7,850 bases of DNA. Origin: Oscillospiraceae bacterium. Lineage in GTDB: Bacteria; Bacillota_A; Clostridia; Oscillospirales; Oscillospiraceae. The first letter of the stretch is position 1. Every line of letters begins with the position of its first letter. The notes beneath the pieces are model-generated. The model saw nothing but the letters and a program-made list of their open reading frames with translations, ran no database searches and had not been told where the DNA came from. Of this stretch, positions 1-6,535 are shown one piece after another. The stretch is from NCBI GenBank assembly GCA_016302005.1, contig JAEDOK010000081.1, forward strand, positions 1 to 7,850, in the 5' to 3' direction. Position numbers and translations under genes: made by a program.

Positions 1-4
1 ACGT

Positions 5-38
5 ATTTTCGCGATGCTTACCTTATCATCGCGAAAAT
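5..38. repeat. 12-bp perfect dyad upstream of the SLH gene
   Basis: Positions 5-16 (ATTTTCGCGATG) are the exact reverse complement of 27-38, with a 10-base spacer. Each strand reads T-rich on the left arm and A-rich on the right arm, which is the reverse of an intrinsic terminator, and no T run follows. It could be a protein-binding dyad or part of a repeat. The gene to its left lies outside the window, so its role cannot be assigned. Confidence 0.6.
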
Positions 39-56
39 GCAACGCCGGTACGGCAT

Positions 57-94
57 TGAAAACCGATTGAAATGAATATTTTAATCGGTTTTCA
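57..94. terminator. Probable bidirectional terminator hairpin of the upstream region
   Basis: Positions 57-68 (TGAAAACCGATT) pair exactly with 83-94. The stem can continue inward through 69-73 and 78-82 with one G-T wobble to a 4-base loop at 74-77, giving about 17 pairs. The A-rich left arm and the T-rich end of the right arm resemble an intrinsic terminator whose T run lies inside the stem. It probably ends transcription from a gene to the left of the window and insulates the SLH gene. No clear T run follows immediately on either strand; the next one is at 111-117. Confidence 0.5.
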
Positions 95-163
95 GTATCA
101 GACGGCGGAATTTTTTTGCATAGTTTGAAAAATACGGTTCATCCTATTCCCGAAGCAAATCAT

Positions 164-170
164 AGGAGGG
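164..170 (+). promoter_or_regulatory. Ribosome binding site of the SLH-domain gene
   Basis: AGGAGGG lies 7 bases before the ATG at 178. It is strong and well spaced, which fixes this start. No convincing -35/-10 pair could be picked out in 95-163. Confidence 0.85.
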
Positions 171-177
171 AACCAAA

Positions 178-1362
178 ATGAAAAACATCACCCGCATCGC
201 CGCCCTTATCGCTGTTTGCGCATTGGCGCTGTGCCCCTTTGCCTCGGCAGCAGACGGTGAGACGCTCTACAACGCGGATTACTGCTTTAGTGAGGCGGAT
301 TTCACCTCGGATGCCTTTTCTGAAATCAGCGGCATCTTTGTCACCGCAGTGCCTGAGAAAGCGGTTGCAGTGATCAAGCTCGGGAACCGTGAGATTCGCG
401 CAGGCGACATTCTGCCTGCGGAGGTACTGGAACGGCTGCGTCTTGTCCCCGCTTGCGAGGAGAGCTGCAACGCAGAGCTGTCCTACCAGCCCATCTGCGG
501 CTCGGCGCTCGGCGACCCCGCAGCGGTGACCATCCGCATTCAGTCCGGAAAGAACGAGACACCCAAAGCCATCGGGGGCGAATTTGAGACTTACAAAAAT
601 ATCGCCAACGATGGTAAGCTGAGCGGTTCCGACCCCGAAGAATCGCCGCTGACCTTCCAACTCGTTGAAAAGCCCAAGCGCGGCACCCTGACGCTCAATA
701 CGGACGGCTCATATGTCTACACACCCGGCAAGAATAAAGTCGGAGAGGACAGCTTCACCTTCACCGTCACGGACGACGCAGGCAATGTCTCAAAGCCCGC
801 AACTGTAAAGATCAAGATTCTCAAGCCGTCACAGAGCATGACCTTTGCCGACATGGAAGGCAGCAACGACCAATATGAAGCCGTATGGCTCTGCAACGAG
901 GGCTTGAGCAGCGGCAGGAGCATTGCAGGCACACTCTGCTTCTTCCCGCAAGAGACCGTCAGCCGCGCAGAATTCCTTGTGATGGCGATGAAATTGGAAG
1001 ACATTCCCGTAAACGCCGAACTCACCGTCTCCGGCTTTGCGGACGCGGAGGACTCCCCGGCATGGGTGCAGCCCTACCTTGCCTCCGCCATGCGCCGCGG
1101 CATCATCAGCGGTGAGCCGGGCGAAGCAGGCGCGGTCTTCCGCCCGAATGACGCGATCACGGGCAGAGAGGCTGCCGTGATCCTGCAAAATATCCTGAAG
1201 CTGCCCGTCTCCGCCGCCGCATTCCGCCCGTCCGAAGGCGCATGGTCGGCAGCCGCGATTCAGGCGCTCTCCGATGCGGGCATTTCGCTCTCCGCCCCGG
1301 AGGAACCTCTGACCCGCATTGAAGCCGCCTGTCTTTTGTATCAAGCCGCGCAGCTTGACTGA
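178..1362 (+). CDS. Secreted Ig/cadherin-like protein with C-terminal SLH-like repeats
   Basis: This is a predicted exported cell-surface protein of 394 residues. Residues 1-24 form a signal peptide: a basic start (KNITR), a hydrophobic core, and an ASA cleavage motif just before ADGE. LALC near residue 19 is not a proper lipobox, so lipidation is not predicted. Residues about 125-215 resemble a bacterial Ig/cadherin-like domain of the kind with a G-T-L-T-L, DGSYVYTP and DSFTFTVTD pattern. Residues about 220-394 look like three SLH repeats: FADMEGS with VSRAEF (261-266), FADAEDS with ITGREA (327-332), and a shorter last repeat with LTRIEA (378-383). SLH repeats normally bind pyruvylated secondary wall polymers. 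Here the conserved TRAE-type motif is imperfect in every repeat, so wall binding is inferred rather than shown. Residues 27-125 match nothing I recognise. The gene appears monocistronic and ends at a hairpin shared with the convergent operon. Confidence 0.85.
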   Translation: MKNITRIAALIAVCALALCPFASAADGETLYNADYCFSEADFTSDAFSEISGIFVTAVPEKAVAVIKLGNREIRAGDILPAEVLERLRLVPACEESCNAELSYQPICGSALGDPAAVTIRIQSGKNETPKAIGGEFETYKNIANDGKLSGSDPEESPLTFQLVEKPKRGTLTLNTDGSYVYTPGKNKVGEDSFTFTVTDDAGNVSKPATVKIKILKPSQSMTFADMEGSNDQYEAVWLCNEGLSSGRSIAGTLCFFPQETVSRAEFLVMAMKLEDIPVNAELTVSGFADAEDSPAWVQPYLASAMRRGIISGEPGEAGAVFRPNDAITGREAAVILQNILKLPVSAAAFRPSEGAWSAAAIQALSDAGISLSAPEEPLTRIEAACLLYQAAQLD

Positions 1363-1377
1363 TACACTCCAACCATT

Positions 1378-1412
1378 ACAAATGCCTGCCGTTCGATGCG
1401 GCAGGCATTTGT
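1378..1412. terminator. Bidirectional terminator between convergent genes
   Basis: Positions 1378-1390 (ACAAATGCCTGCC) are the exact reverse complement of 1400-1412, with a 9-base loop. The stem is GC-rich near the loop, with an AAAT/ATTT base on both strands, and lies between the stops of two convergent genes (1362 plus, 1422 minus). The T run is short (ATTTGT), but position and symmetry fit a shared intrinsic terminator. Confidence 0.75.
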
Positions 1413-1421
1413 CGTATTAGG

Positions 1422-1808
1422 TTATTCTTCCGGTTCCGCAGTCTCGGGCGCTTCAAGGGGAATGATATCAAATTTCTCCTCTTCCTCCGGTTGGGCGTTC
1501 GCCTCCGCCTTTTCCCCGCAGTACTCCTCCTTCGCCGCTGCGATCTCCTCGCGCAGCGCATTGATGCGGCGGAAGGAATCGGAAATGCTCTCGCACAGCG
1601 GCTGATATTCCGCATCGTCCGGCTCTTCATCGGTCACATAGTCCTTGTAATAGACCTTGCCGAGCTTTGTGTAGTTGCGGCGAATCTTCTCCTGCTCGTT
1701 CAGGATCGCAAGACGCTTTTTGGAGACGAGCGCGACATATTTTGCAGCCTTTGCGGCGCTCTGCGCGGCATCGTTCGCCTTATCCTTCAAATTCTCGATC
1801 GTTGCCAT
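1422..1808 (-). CDS. Small acidic coiled-coil protein, function unknown
   Basis: This gene encodes a 128-residue cytoplasmic protein with no signal peptide or membrane segment. Residues 1-45 are alanine- and lysine-rich and strongly helix-forming. A conserved-looking patch follows (NYTKLGKVYYKDY, about 45-57), then a second helix at about 70-97 rich in E, R and A. The tail (101-128) is acidic and proline-containing. The layout resembles small coiled-coil proteins common in Clostridia that carry a similar 'KLGxxYY' patch, some with a C-terminal zinc ribbon; none is present here. The start at 1808 is chosen because AAGGAGGT (1816-1823) lies 7 bases upstream. An in-frame extension to 1874 would run back into the end of lgt and has a poor basic sequence. 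The gene is the last of the ymfF-ymfH-lgt operon, 13 bases after lgt, and its ribosome site overlaps the lgt stop, so translation is probably coupled. I do not recognise a function. Confidence 0.8.
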   Translation of the reverse strand: MATIENLKDKANDAAQSAAKAAKYVALVSKKRLAILNEQEKIRRNYTKLGKVYYKDYVTDEEPDDAEYQPLCESISDSFRRINALREEIAAAKEEYCGEKAEANAQPEEEEKFDIIPLEAPETAEPEE

Positions 1809-1821
1809 TGGGGATACCTCC

Positions 1822-2712
1822 TTATTCCTCCGATGTGTCTTCTTCTGCCGTCTCCTGCGCGGAGGCAGCAGCACGGTTTACCAACATAGCTTTCGGGTCG
1901 GGGCGCTTGAGCGCAAGCATATAGAGCAAAATACCGACGGATACCAAGCAGGTCACCGCCGCCAAAAGCTGGCTGACGCGGAAGCTGCCGATATACAGAC
2001 TGTCGGTGCGCAGTCCCTCGATAAAGGCTCTGCCAAGCCCATACCATGCAAGGTAGTACAAAAACACCTGTCCGTCAAACTTGCGCTTTTTTGACAGAAA
2101 ATGCAGCAGGAGCAAGCCGATGAGATTCCAGACGGACTCATACAGGAAGGTCGGATGTACATAAATCTGCCTGCCGCCCTCGATCAGCCCCATGCGCAGG
2201 AAGCTCTCCGTTTCGCCGCCGTGCGCCTCGCGGTTGAAAAAGTTGCCCCAGCGCCCTACGGCTTGCCCGATCAAAAGTCCCAAGCCCGCGATATCCAGAT
2301 ACGGCAGAAGCTTTGCCTTCCGCCGTTTGCCTGTCAGGCAGTAGATCATCGCTGACACGACGGCTCCGATCACGCCGCCGTAGATGGCAAGTCCGCCGTC
2401 ACGGATCATCAGGCATTTATACCACGGAATGCCGGCGCCGAAATAGTGTTCCCATTCAAAGATGACATAGTAGGCACGCGCGCCGATAATGGCGCTTGGA
2501 ATCCCGATCAAAACGACATTATAAATATCGTCATGCGTTAAGCCGAATTCCTTGCAGCGCCGCAGAGCATAGATCACCGCCAGCAGCATGCCGCAGGCAA
2601 TGATCACGGCGTACCATTTGATCTCAAAATTGCCGATAAAAAACCCATCGCTCGGGTCGACCTCAATGCCAAGCCCCGGGAAGCTGATCGGCGAGGTATC
2701 AAGTTGCAGCAT
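1822..2712 (-). CDS. lgt: Prolipoprotein diacylglyceryl transferase Lgt
   Basis: Lgt is an inner-membrane enzyme that moves diacylglycerol from phosphatidylglycerol to the lipobox cysteine of prolipoproteins, the first step of lipoprotein maturation. The product has 296 residues, a usual length, with about seven hydrophobic segments. The family signature is present at residues 153-165 (GRWGNFFNREAHG). Other family blocks are RDGGLAIYGG (104-113), HPTFLYES (186-193), and GRAFIEGLRTD (227-237), which carries the late essential arginine region. Residue 111 is tyrosine where E. coli Lgt has His103; I believe this substitution is common in clostridial Lgt. The C-terminal tail (about 275-296) is acidic and not conserved. 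The start at 2712 is preceded by TAGGAGG with a 7-base spacing. It lies 11 bases after the ymfH-like stop, which falls inside that ribosome site, so the two genes are in one operon. Confidence 0.97.
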   Translation of the reverse strand: MLQLDTSPISFPGLGIEVDPSDGFFIGNFEIKWYAVIIACGMLLAVIYALRRCKEFGLTHDDIYNVVLIGIPSAIIGARAYYVIFEWEHYFGAGIPWYKCLMIRDGGLAIYGGVIGAVVSAMIYCLTGKRRKAKLLPYLDIAGLGLLIGQAVGRWGNFFNREAHGGETESFLRMGLIEGGRQIYVHPTFLYESVWNLIGLLLLHFLSKKRKFDGQVFLYYLAWYGLGRAFIEGLRTDSLYIGSFRVSQLLAAVTCLVSVGILLYMLALKRPDPKAMLVNRAAASAQETAEEDTSEE

Positions 2713-2723
2713 TCCATATCCTC

Positions 2724-3995
2724 CTATTCTTTTGGGCGGACAACCGACATTGCCGCGCGCTCCGGGCGCACCGTCTCGCGCAGGAAGGTTTTCACATCCT
2801 CGGGCGTTACGGATGCATATGCCTCGGGGAAGCGGAAATAGTCCGCACCGTCAAAGTGGTATGCACAAATACGATAACAGATACTTTCAAAACTGTCAAG
2901 GTCTCTTGTGCGTCTGCCGAGGGCGGATTTTTTCAGCCGCTCAAACAGCGCCGGATCAAAGCCCTCCCGCTCGACGCGTTCCGCCTCGTCCAACAGCGCC
3001 GCAAGAACCGCCTCCGGGTTCTTGCTGTCGCCGCCTGCGGAGAACAGGCACGCATCCTTCACGCTCTCATAGCCTGCGGAAAAGTCAGCGTCGATGAGTC
3101 CGTCCTCATATAGCCTTTGGTAAAGCGGCGAGGACTCGCCGATCAGGATCTCCGCAGCCAGATCACCGATGATCTCCCGGCGCATTGTCTCCAATCCGTT
3201 TTCAGGTGGCGGGCACTTGAACCCGACGGAAAAGGTCGGCATAGAGACCTCCATGCGGCGTTCCGCTCTCGAGCGGAGCGGCGTCATGACCTCCTTCGCG
3301 CCGTAATCCCGCACGGGCAGCGCCTGCCTTGTCTTATGCGATACCTCTCCGGCGATAGCGCAAACCTCCGCCGCATCTACATCGCCTACAACGCACAAAA
3401 CCATGTTTGCCGGGCAGTAAAACGCGCGGTGGCAGTCATAGAGCATCTCGGCGGTGATCCCTGCGATACTCTCAACCGTGCCTGCAATCGGCACACGAAC
3501 GGGATGCTCGGCAAAGAGCGCGCCGAACAGCTCCTCCCCGACCCGCGACTCCGGGCTGTCTTCATACATGCGGATCTCCTGCGCAATGATGCCGCGCTCC
3601 TTTTCCACGCTTTCGTCCGTAAAATACGGCGTATGAACCATGCGCAGGAGGATTCGCAGATTCTCCGTAAACTGCTCCGTGCAGGAAAAATAGTACGCGG
3701 TCATGGCATAGCTCGTAAAGGCGTTCGGGCTGCCGCCGTATGCCGCGAAGAGATCCATTGCGTTCTCCCCGGGCAAGTCAAACATCTTGTGCTCCAAATA
3801 GTGCGCAATGCCGTCCGGCACGCGTTTTTCTTCCCCATCCAGCGCAAATTTTGTGTCAATGGAGCCAAAATCGACCGCGAGGAAGGCATATTTCCGCGCA
3901 AAACCGCGCTTTTTTACAACACGGACAAGCAGTCCGTCGGGCAGGCGTTCTTCATAATAGCCTTCTCCGATCTTCGGGTAGTCCAAGTATCTCAT
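2724..3995 (-). CDS. ymfH: M16 (insulinase-type) zinc peptidase, YmfH-like
   Basis: The 423-residue product is a member of the M16 metallopeptidase family with the inverted zinc motif HYLEH (H65, E68, H69). The distal glutamate is in the block ERGIIAQEIRMYEDSP, where E140 is the likely third ligand. The GGSPNAFTSYAMTAYYF region (88-103) is also typical of the family. It should be cytoplasmic, since no signal peptide is seen. In Bacillus subtilis the homologous pair YmfF/YmfH is encoded beside YmfI, and databases describe such proteins as associated with 5-aminopentanol modification of elongation factor P. That role rests on homology; the substrate is unknown, and no ymfI-like reductase or efp is in this window. 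The ATG at 3995 overlaps the stop of the upstream ymfF-like gene (ATGA, 3992-3995), so the two subunits are likely made in equal amounts and may form a heterodimer, as other M16 pairs do. Confidence 0.92.
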   Translation of the reverse strand: MRYLDYPKIGEGYYEERLPDGLLVRVVKKRGFARKYAFLAVDFGSIDTKFALDGEEKRVPDGIAHYLEHKMFDLPGENAMDLFAAYGGSPNAFTSYAMTAYYFSCTEQFTENLRILLRMVHTPYFTDESVEKERGIIAQEIRMYEDSPESRVGEELFGALFAEHPVRVPIAGTVESIAGITAEMLYDCHRAFYCPANMVLCVVGDVDAAEVCAIAGEVSHKTRQALPVRDYGAKEVMTPLRSRAERRMEVSMPTFSVGFKCPPPENGLETMRREIIGDLAAEILIGESSPLYQRLYEDGLIDADFSAGYESVKDACLFSAGGDSKNPEAVLAALLDEAERVEREGFDPALFERLKKSALGRRTRDLDSFESICYRICAYHFDGADYFRFPEAYASVTPEDVKTFLRETVRPERAAMSVVRPKE

Positions 3996-5257
3996 GCCTG
4001 TTCTCCCTTCAGGAAATAGATCGTATCGAGCGTGAGCTTTCCCGCCGCACGCCGTAGATCGTCCACGCCAAGGCGCTCGATTTTTTCCATAAGCACGGGG
4101 TAGTCATCCCCCGGGCAGACCGCCATGCCGCAATAGAACTCATCCATCTGTGCGGGCGCATCCATTGCCGCAAGAAGCGCCGAGCGCATCTGCCTGCGCG
4201 CAGACTCCAGCTCCTCTGCGGAGATCACACCGTTTTTGCAGTCCTCCAGCTCATGCAGAATTGCCTGCTTCGCCGTCTCATAGTTTTCAAAAGCGATGCC
4301 CGAGGAGATCAGCATCACGCCCTTGAATTTTTCAATGCTTGAACCGGCATAATAACACAGCGACAGCTTCTCCCGCACATTGACAAACAGCTTGCTTGTC
4401 ATTCCCGCGCCGAGAACCGTATTGAGCAGCAGCAGCGCGGGATAGTCGGGATCCGCTACGGTAATGCCCGTGCGCAAGCCCATGACCAGATTTCCCTGCG
4501 TGACATCCATCGTCTCGGCACACTCGCGAACCGCCTTCGCGCTGCGCACGACCTGCGTTCCGTAGGGCGCAAACGCCATCTTCTCTCTTCCGGCAAATAC
4601 CGGTGCAAACAACTCCGCAGCCTCCCGGGCCGTGCGTCTGCCGGAGTAAAAGAGCTCAACGCGGGAGGTTGCTAATACCGTCTGATAGTGCGCCCAAAGG
4701 GCTTCCGGCGTGATGGCGCGCACTTCCTCTGCCGTACCGAGGCGCGGCACACCGTATGCCTCCTCGGCGCACATCGTTTGCAGCAGTTTGGCGGCGGCAT
4801 AGCTCCGCTTATCGTTCATGTTCGCCTCGATGGCGTTGATCAGATTTTGCTTTTCTCCCGCGACGCAGCTTGCGCAAAACACGCCGTTTTCCGTCAGCGG
4901 GTGGTAAAGCACCTCGCGCAGAAACTCCGTCATCGGCGCGAAGACACTCTCGTTGTTCGGCAAAAACGCATCCTCGATAAAATCTGCGTAAAAGCCGAGC
5001 AGCTTGACCTCGCCCTTGCGCCGCACCAATGTGCCGAAGGTCGCGCCGTACAGCTCGTCCAAATGTACAGATATGCTGCGGATATTCGGGTATTTTTCCG
5101 TGGCGCGCAGCAAAACACTCGGCAGCAGTGCGTCCAAAGCCGCCGTCTGCGCTGTATGTTGGCGCAGAAAATTCACGCTGAAGCATGCCGTTTTGAATTT
5201 ATCCGTCTGCATCGCGCGCAGGCATACGCCGGGCGCAAGCTCGATTTGATTCATCAT
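3992..5257 (-). CDS. ymfF: M16 family protein lacking the zinc motif, YmfF-like
   Basis: This is a 421-residue partner-type M16 protein. The C-terminal half carries the family block LGAGMTSKLFVNVREKLSLCYY (spread over 282-303, with R295 and the Y303 region). This block contributes substrate contacts in the family. The N-terminal half has no HxxEH; the expected position (about 40-52) reads ALDALLPSVLLRA, so the protein is probably catalytically inactive. The arrangement matches two-subunit M16 enzymes with one catalytic and one non-catalytic chain, the catalytic one being the next gene. The start is uncertain among ATG codons at 5266, 5257 and 5254. I choose 5257 because AAAGG (5267-5271) lies 9 bases upstream, whereas it abuts 5266 directly. 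A much longer open frame reaching 5557 runs through the promoter and a palindromic repeat and is not credible. The gene is first in the four-gene minus-strand operon. Confidence 0.9.
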   Translation of the reverse strand: MMNQIELAPGVCLRAMQTDKFKTACFSVNFLRQHTAQTAALDALLPSVLLRATEKYPNIRSISVHLDELYGATFGTLVRRKGEVKLLGFYADFIEDAFLPNNESVFAPMTEFLREVLYHPLTENGVFCASCVAGEKQNLINAIEANMNDKRSYAAAKLLQTMCAEEAYGVPRLGTAEEVRAITPEALWAHYQTVLATSRVELFYSGRRTAREAAELFAPVFAGREKMAFAPYGTQVVRSAKAVRECAETMDVTQGNLVMGLRTGITVADPDYPALLLLNTVLGAGMTSKLFVNVREKLSLCYYAGSSIEKFKGVMLISSGIAFENYETAKQAILHELEDCKNGVISAEELESARRQMRSALLAAMDAPAQMDEFYCGMAVCPGDDYPVLMEKIERLGVDDLRRAAGKLTLDTIYFLKGEQA

Positions 5258-5281
5258 TGTCTTCATCCTTTCATTTCTTCC

Positions 5282-5310
5282 ATTATACACTATTTTTTGA
5301 AAAATAAAAG
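5282..5310 (-). promoter_or_regulatory. Promoter of the ymfF-ymfH-lgt operon
   Basis: On the minus strand a consensus TATAAT occupies 5287-5282, preceded directly by TG. A poor -35 (CTTTTA, 5310-5305) would sit at a 17-base spacing, with an A/T-rich stretch around it. A start near 5275 would give a very short leader of about 20 bases before the ymfF start. The -10 is convincing; the -35 is not. Confidence 0.55.
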
Positions 5311-5327
5311 AGGCAATAAATTTCTGC

Positions 5328-5356
5328 TTGTTATTCTCTGCGGAATCCTGTAGAAT
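5328..5356 (+). promoter_or_regulatory. Promoter of prmA and the downstream gene
   Basis: TTGTTA (5328-5333) and TAGAAT (5351-5356) are separated by exactly 17 bases, a good sigma-A type promoter. Transcription should begin near 5363, giving prmA an unusually long leader of about 190 bases that contains the palindrome at 5376-5521. It is back-to-back with the minus-strand operon promoter; the two do not overlap. Confidence 0.7.
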
Positions 5357-5375
5357 AGAGAAAACAAGGGAAGCG

Positions 5376-5521
5376 CTGAACAAATCTGCAAGAGCGGTCG
5401 GCGAGAGATTTTGTTGCAAATCGAGGTTGGAAGACCGCAGGAATACTTTGTGTATTTCAAGGTTTTCCAACCGAAAAGTTGCGGCAAAAGATCCGCCGAG
5501 CGCCGCAGCCGATTTGTTCAG
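5376..5521. repeat. Long imperfect inverted repeat, MITE-like or structured leader
   Basis: About 146 bases form one imperfect palindrome centred near 5449. The ends are perfect: CTGAACAAATC (5376-5386) against GATTTGTTCAG (5511-5521). Further in, TCGGCG (5398-5403) pairs with 5494-5499, GCAA (5416-5419) with 5479-5482, and the 12-base GGTTGGAAGACC (5425-5436) with 5461-5472 through one G-T wobble. The tip is AATAC/GTATT (5442-5446, 5452-5456) around a 5-base loop. There is no T run directly after it, so it is not a simple terminator. It has no coding capacity of its own. Perfect terminal repeats and a small size suggest a non-autonomous mobile element; no clear target duplication is visible. 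It is transcribed as part of the prmA leader. Confidence 0.75.
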
Positions 5522-5535
5522 AGGTCCCCAAGAAC

Positions 5536-5540
5536 AGGAG
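5536..5540 (+). promoter_or_regulatory. Ribosome binding site of prmA
   Basis: AGGAG ends 11 bases before the ATG at 5552, a slightly long spacing. It supports the ATG at 5552 over the upstream in-frame TTG at 5411, which has no comparable site and lies within the palindrome. Confidence 0.7.
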
Positions 5541-5551
5541 ATTTTTTCACA

Positions 5552-6514
5552 ATGCAATGGATTGAAGTAACCGTCCGCACCGCCTCGGCAGGGATCGAGC
5601 TGCTATGCGCAGAGCTGACCGACGCAGGCTTTGACAGCCTTGTGATCGACGACTGCGAGGAGTTTGCGGATTTTTTGGAAGAATCGAAGGACTATTGGGA
5701 CTATGTGGACGAGGCTCTGGCAAAGAAGATGCAGGATCGCTCCCAGGTGCGGCTCTATCTTTCCGAAGACACCGCACAGGAGGAGCTTGCCGCGCTCCGG
5801 ACGCTTTTGCTGGAGCTGCCTGCCCGTTATCCCGCCTGCGATTTCGGCGCGCTCACCATCGCGCTGGAAAATGTGCCGCAGGAGGATTGGGAGAACTCTT
5901 GGAAAAAGAATTATCGTCCTTTGCCCGTCGGGGAGCGTCTTTTGGTCGTGCCGCAGTGGATGACCGTAGACGATCTCGGCGGTCGCCTTCCCATCTATCT
6001 TGACCTCGGGCTGACCTTCGGCACGGGTGAGCACGCCTCGACCCAAATGTGTATGCACGCGCTGGAAGCGCTGGTCAAGGGCGGAGAACGCGTTGCCGAT
6101 TTAGGCAGCGGCAGCGGCATTCTTTCTATCTGTGCGCTGCGCTTGGGCGCGGCAAGCGCTGTCGGCGTGGATGTCGATCCTGCCGCAGAGCATATTGCCC
6201 GGGAGAATGCCGCCCGCAACGGCTTCGGCGCTGACCGTTTTCGTGCCTGCACGGGCAATGTCTTAAAGGACACCGCGCTGATGGATTCGCTCTGCATCGG
6301 CGGCTATGACATTGTCTGCGCAAACATTGTCGCGGGCGTGATCGTCTCGCTTGTTCCCGTCGTTCCGCGCTTGCTCAAGCCGAACGGTGTGTTCCTCTGC
6401 TCCGGCATTCTCGATGCAAGGGAGGCAGAGGTGCGCCAAGCCATCGAGCAGGCAGGCTTAACGGTCCTTCGCCGGGAGCAGGTCGATCAATGGTGCTGCC
6501 TGCTGGCAAAATAA
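5552..6514 (+). CDS. prmA: Ribosomal protein L11 methyltransferase PrmA
   Basis: PrmA uses S-adenosylmethionine to trimethylate amino groups of ribosomal protein L11 in the cytoplasm. The product has 320 residues, close to the family length. The N-terminal L11-recognition domain starts MQWIEVTV, as expected for the family. It is followed by the linker block EDWENSWKKNYRP (111-123). The methyltransferase domain begins at about 145: DLGLTFGTGEHASTQ (151-165) is the PrmA-specific loop. VADLGSGSGILS (181-192) is the SAM-binding glycine motif, VGVDVDP (204-210) is the acidic strand, and CANIVAG (256-262) corresponds to the family's NILA motif. Start choice: the ATG at 5552 has a ribosome site and a family-like N-terminus; the open frame continues upstream only into the palindromic leader. 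The next gene follows after 21 bases with no terminator, so they are probably co-transcribed. Confidence 0.97.
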   Translation: MQWIEVTVRTASAGIELLCAELTDAGFDSLVIDDCEEFADFLEESKDYWDYVDEALAKKMQDRSQVRLYLSEDTAQEELAALRTLLLELPARYPACDFGALTIALENVPQEDWENSWKKNYRPLPVGERLLVVPQWMTVDDLGGRLPIYLDLGLTFGTGEHASTQMCMHALEALVKGGERVADLGSGSGILSICALRLGAASAVGVDVDPAAEHIARENAARNGFGADRFRACTGNVLKDTALMDSLCIGGYDIVCANIVAGVIVSLVPVVPRLLKPNGVFLCSGILDAREAEVRQAIEQAGLTVLRREQVDQWCCLLAK

Positions 6515-6520
6515 TTCTTG

Positions 6521-6527
6521 AAAGGAG
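6521..6527 (+). promoter_or_regulatory. Ribosome binding site deciding the start of the hydrolase-like gene
   Basis: AAAGGAG lies 8 bases before the ATG at 6536. The upstream in-frame TTG at 6518 overlaps this site and is therefore rejected as the start. Confidence 0.8.
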
Positions 6528-6535
6528 TGCAGACT

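Noticed and set aside
95..163. A sigma-A promoter for the SLH gene (TTGCAT at 116-121 or TTGAAA at 125-130)
   Set aside because: No acceptable -10 sequence occurs 16-18 bases downstream of either candidate.
178..250. Lipoprotein signal in the SLH protein, prompted by the nearby lgt
   Set aside because: The only candidate, LALC around residue 19, has leucine at -1 where a small residue is required, and a good ASA signal peptidase I site follows.
829..1344. A minus-strand open frame antisense to the SLH gene
   Set aside because: It has no ribosome site, and its composition mirrors the real plus-strand gene, which has a signal peptide and recognisable domains.
3117..4019. A 300-codon plus-strand open frame
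   Set aside because: It is antisense to the ymfH-like gene, which has the M16 zinc motif and operon spacing. The translated product is rich in R, H and C, as expected of a shadow frame in GC-rich DNA.
5376..5521. Riboswitch or T-box in the prmA leader
   Set aside because: No known aptamer core, T-box motif or terminator/antiterminator pair was recognised. The near-complete mirror symmetry fits a palindromic repeat better.
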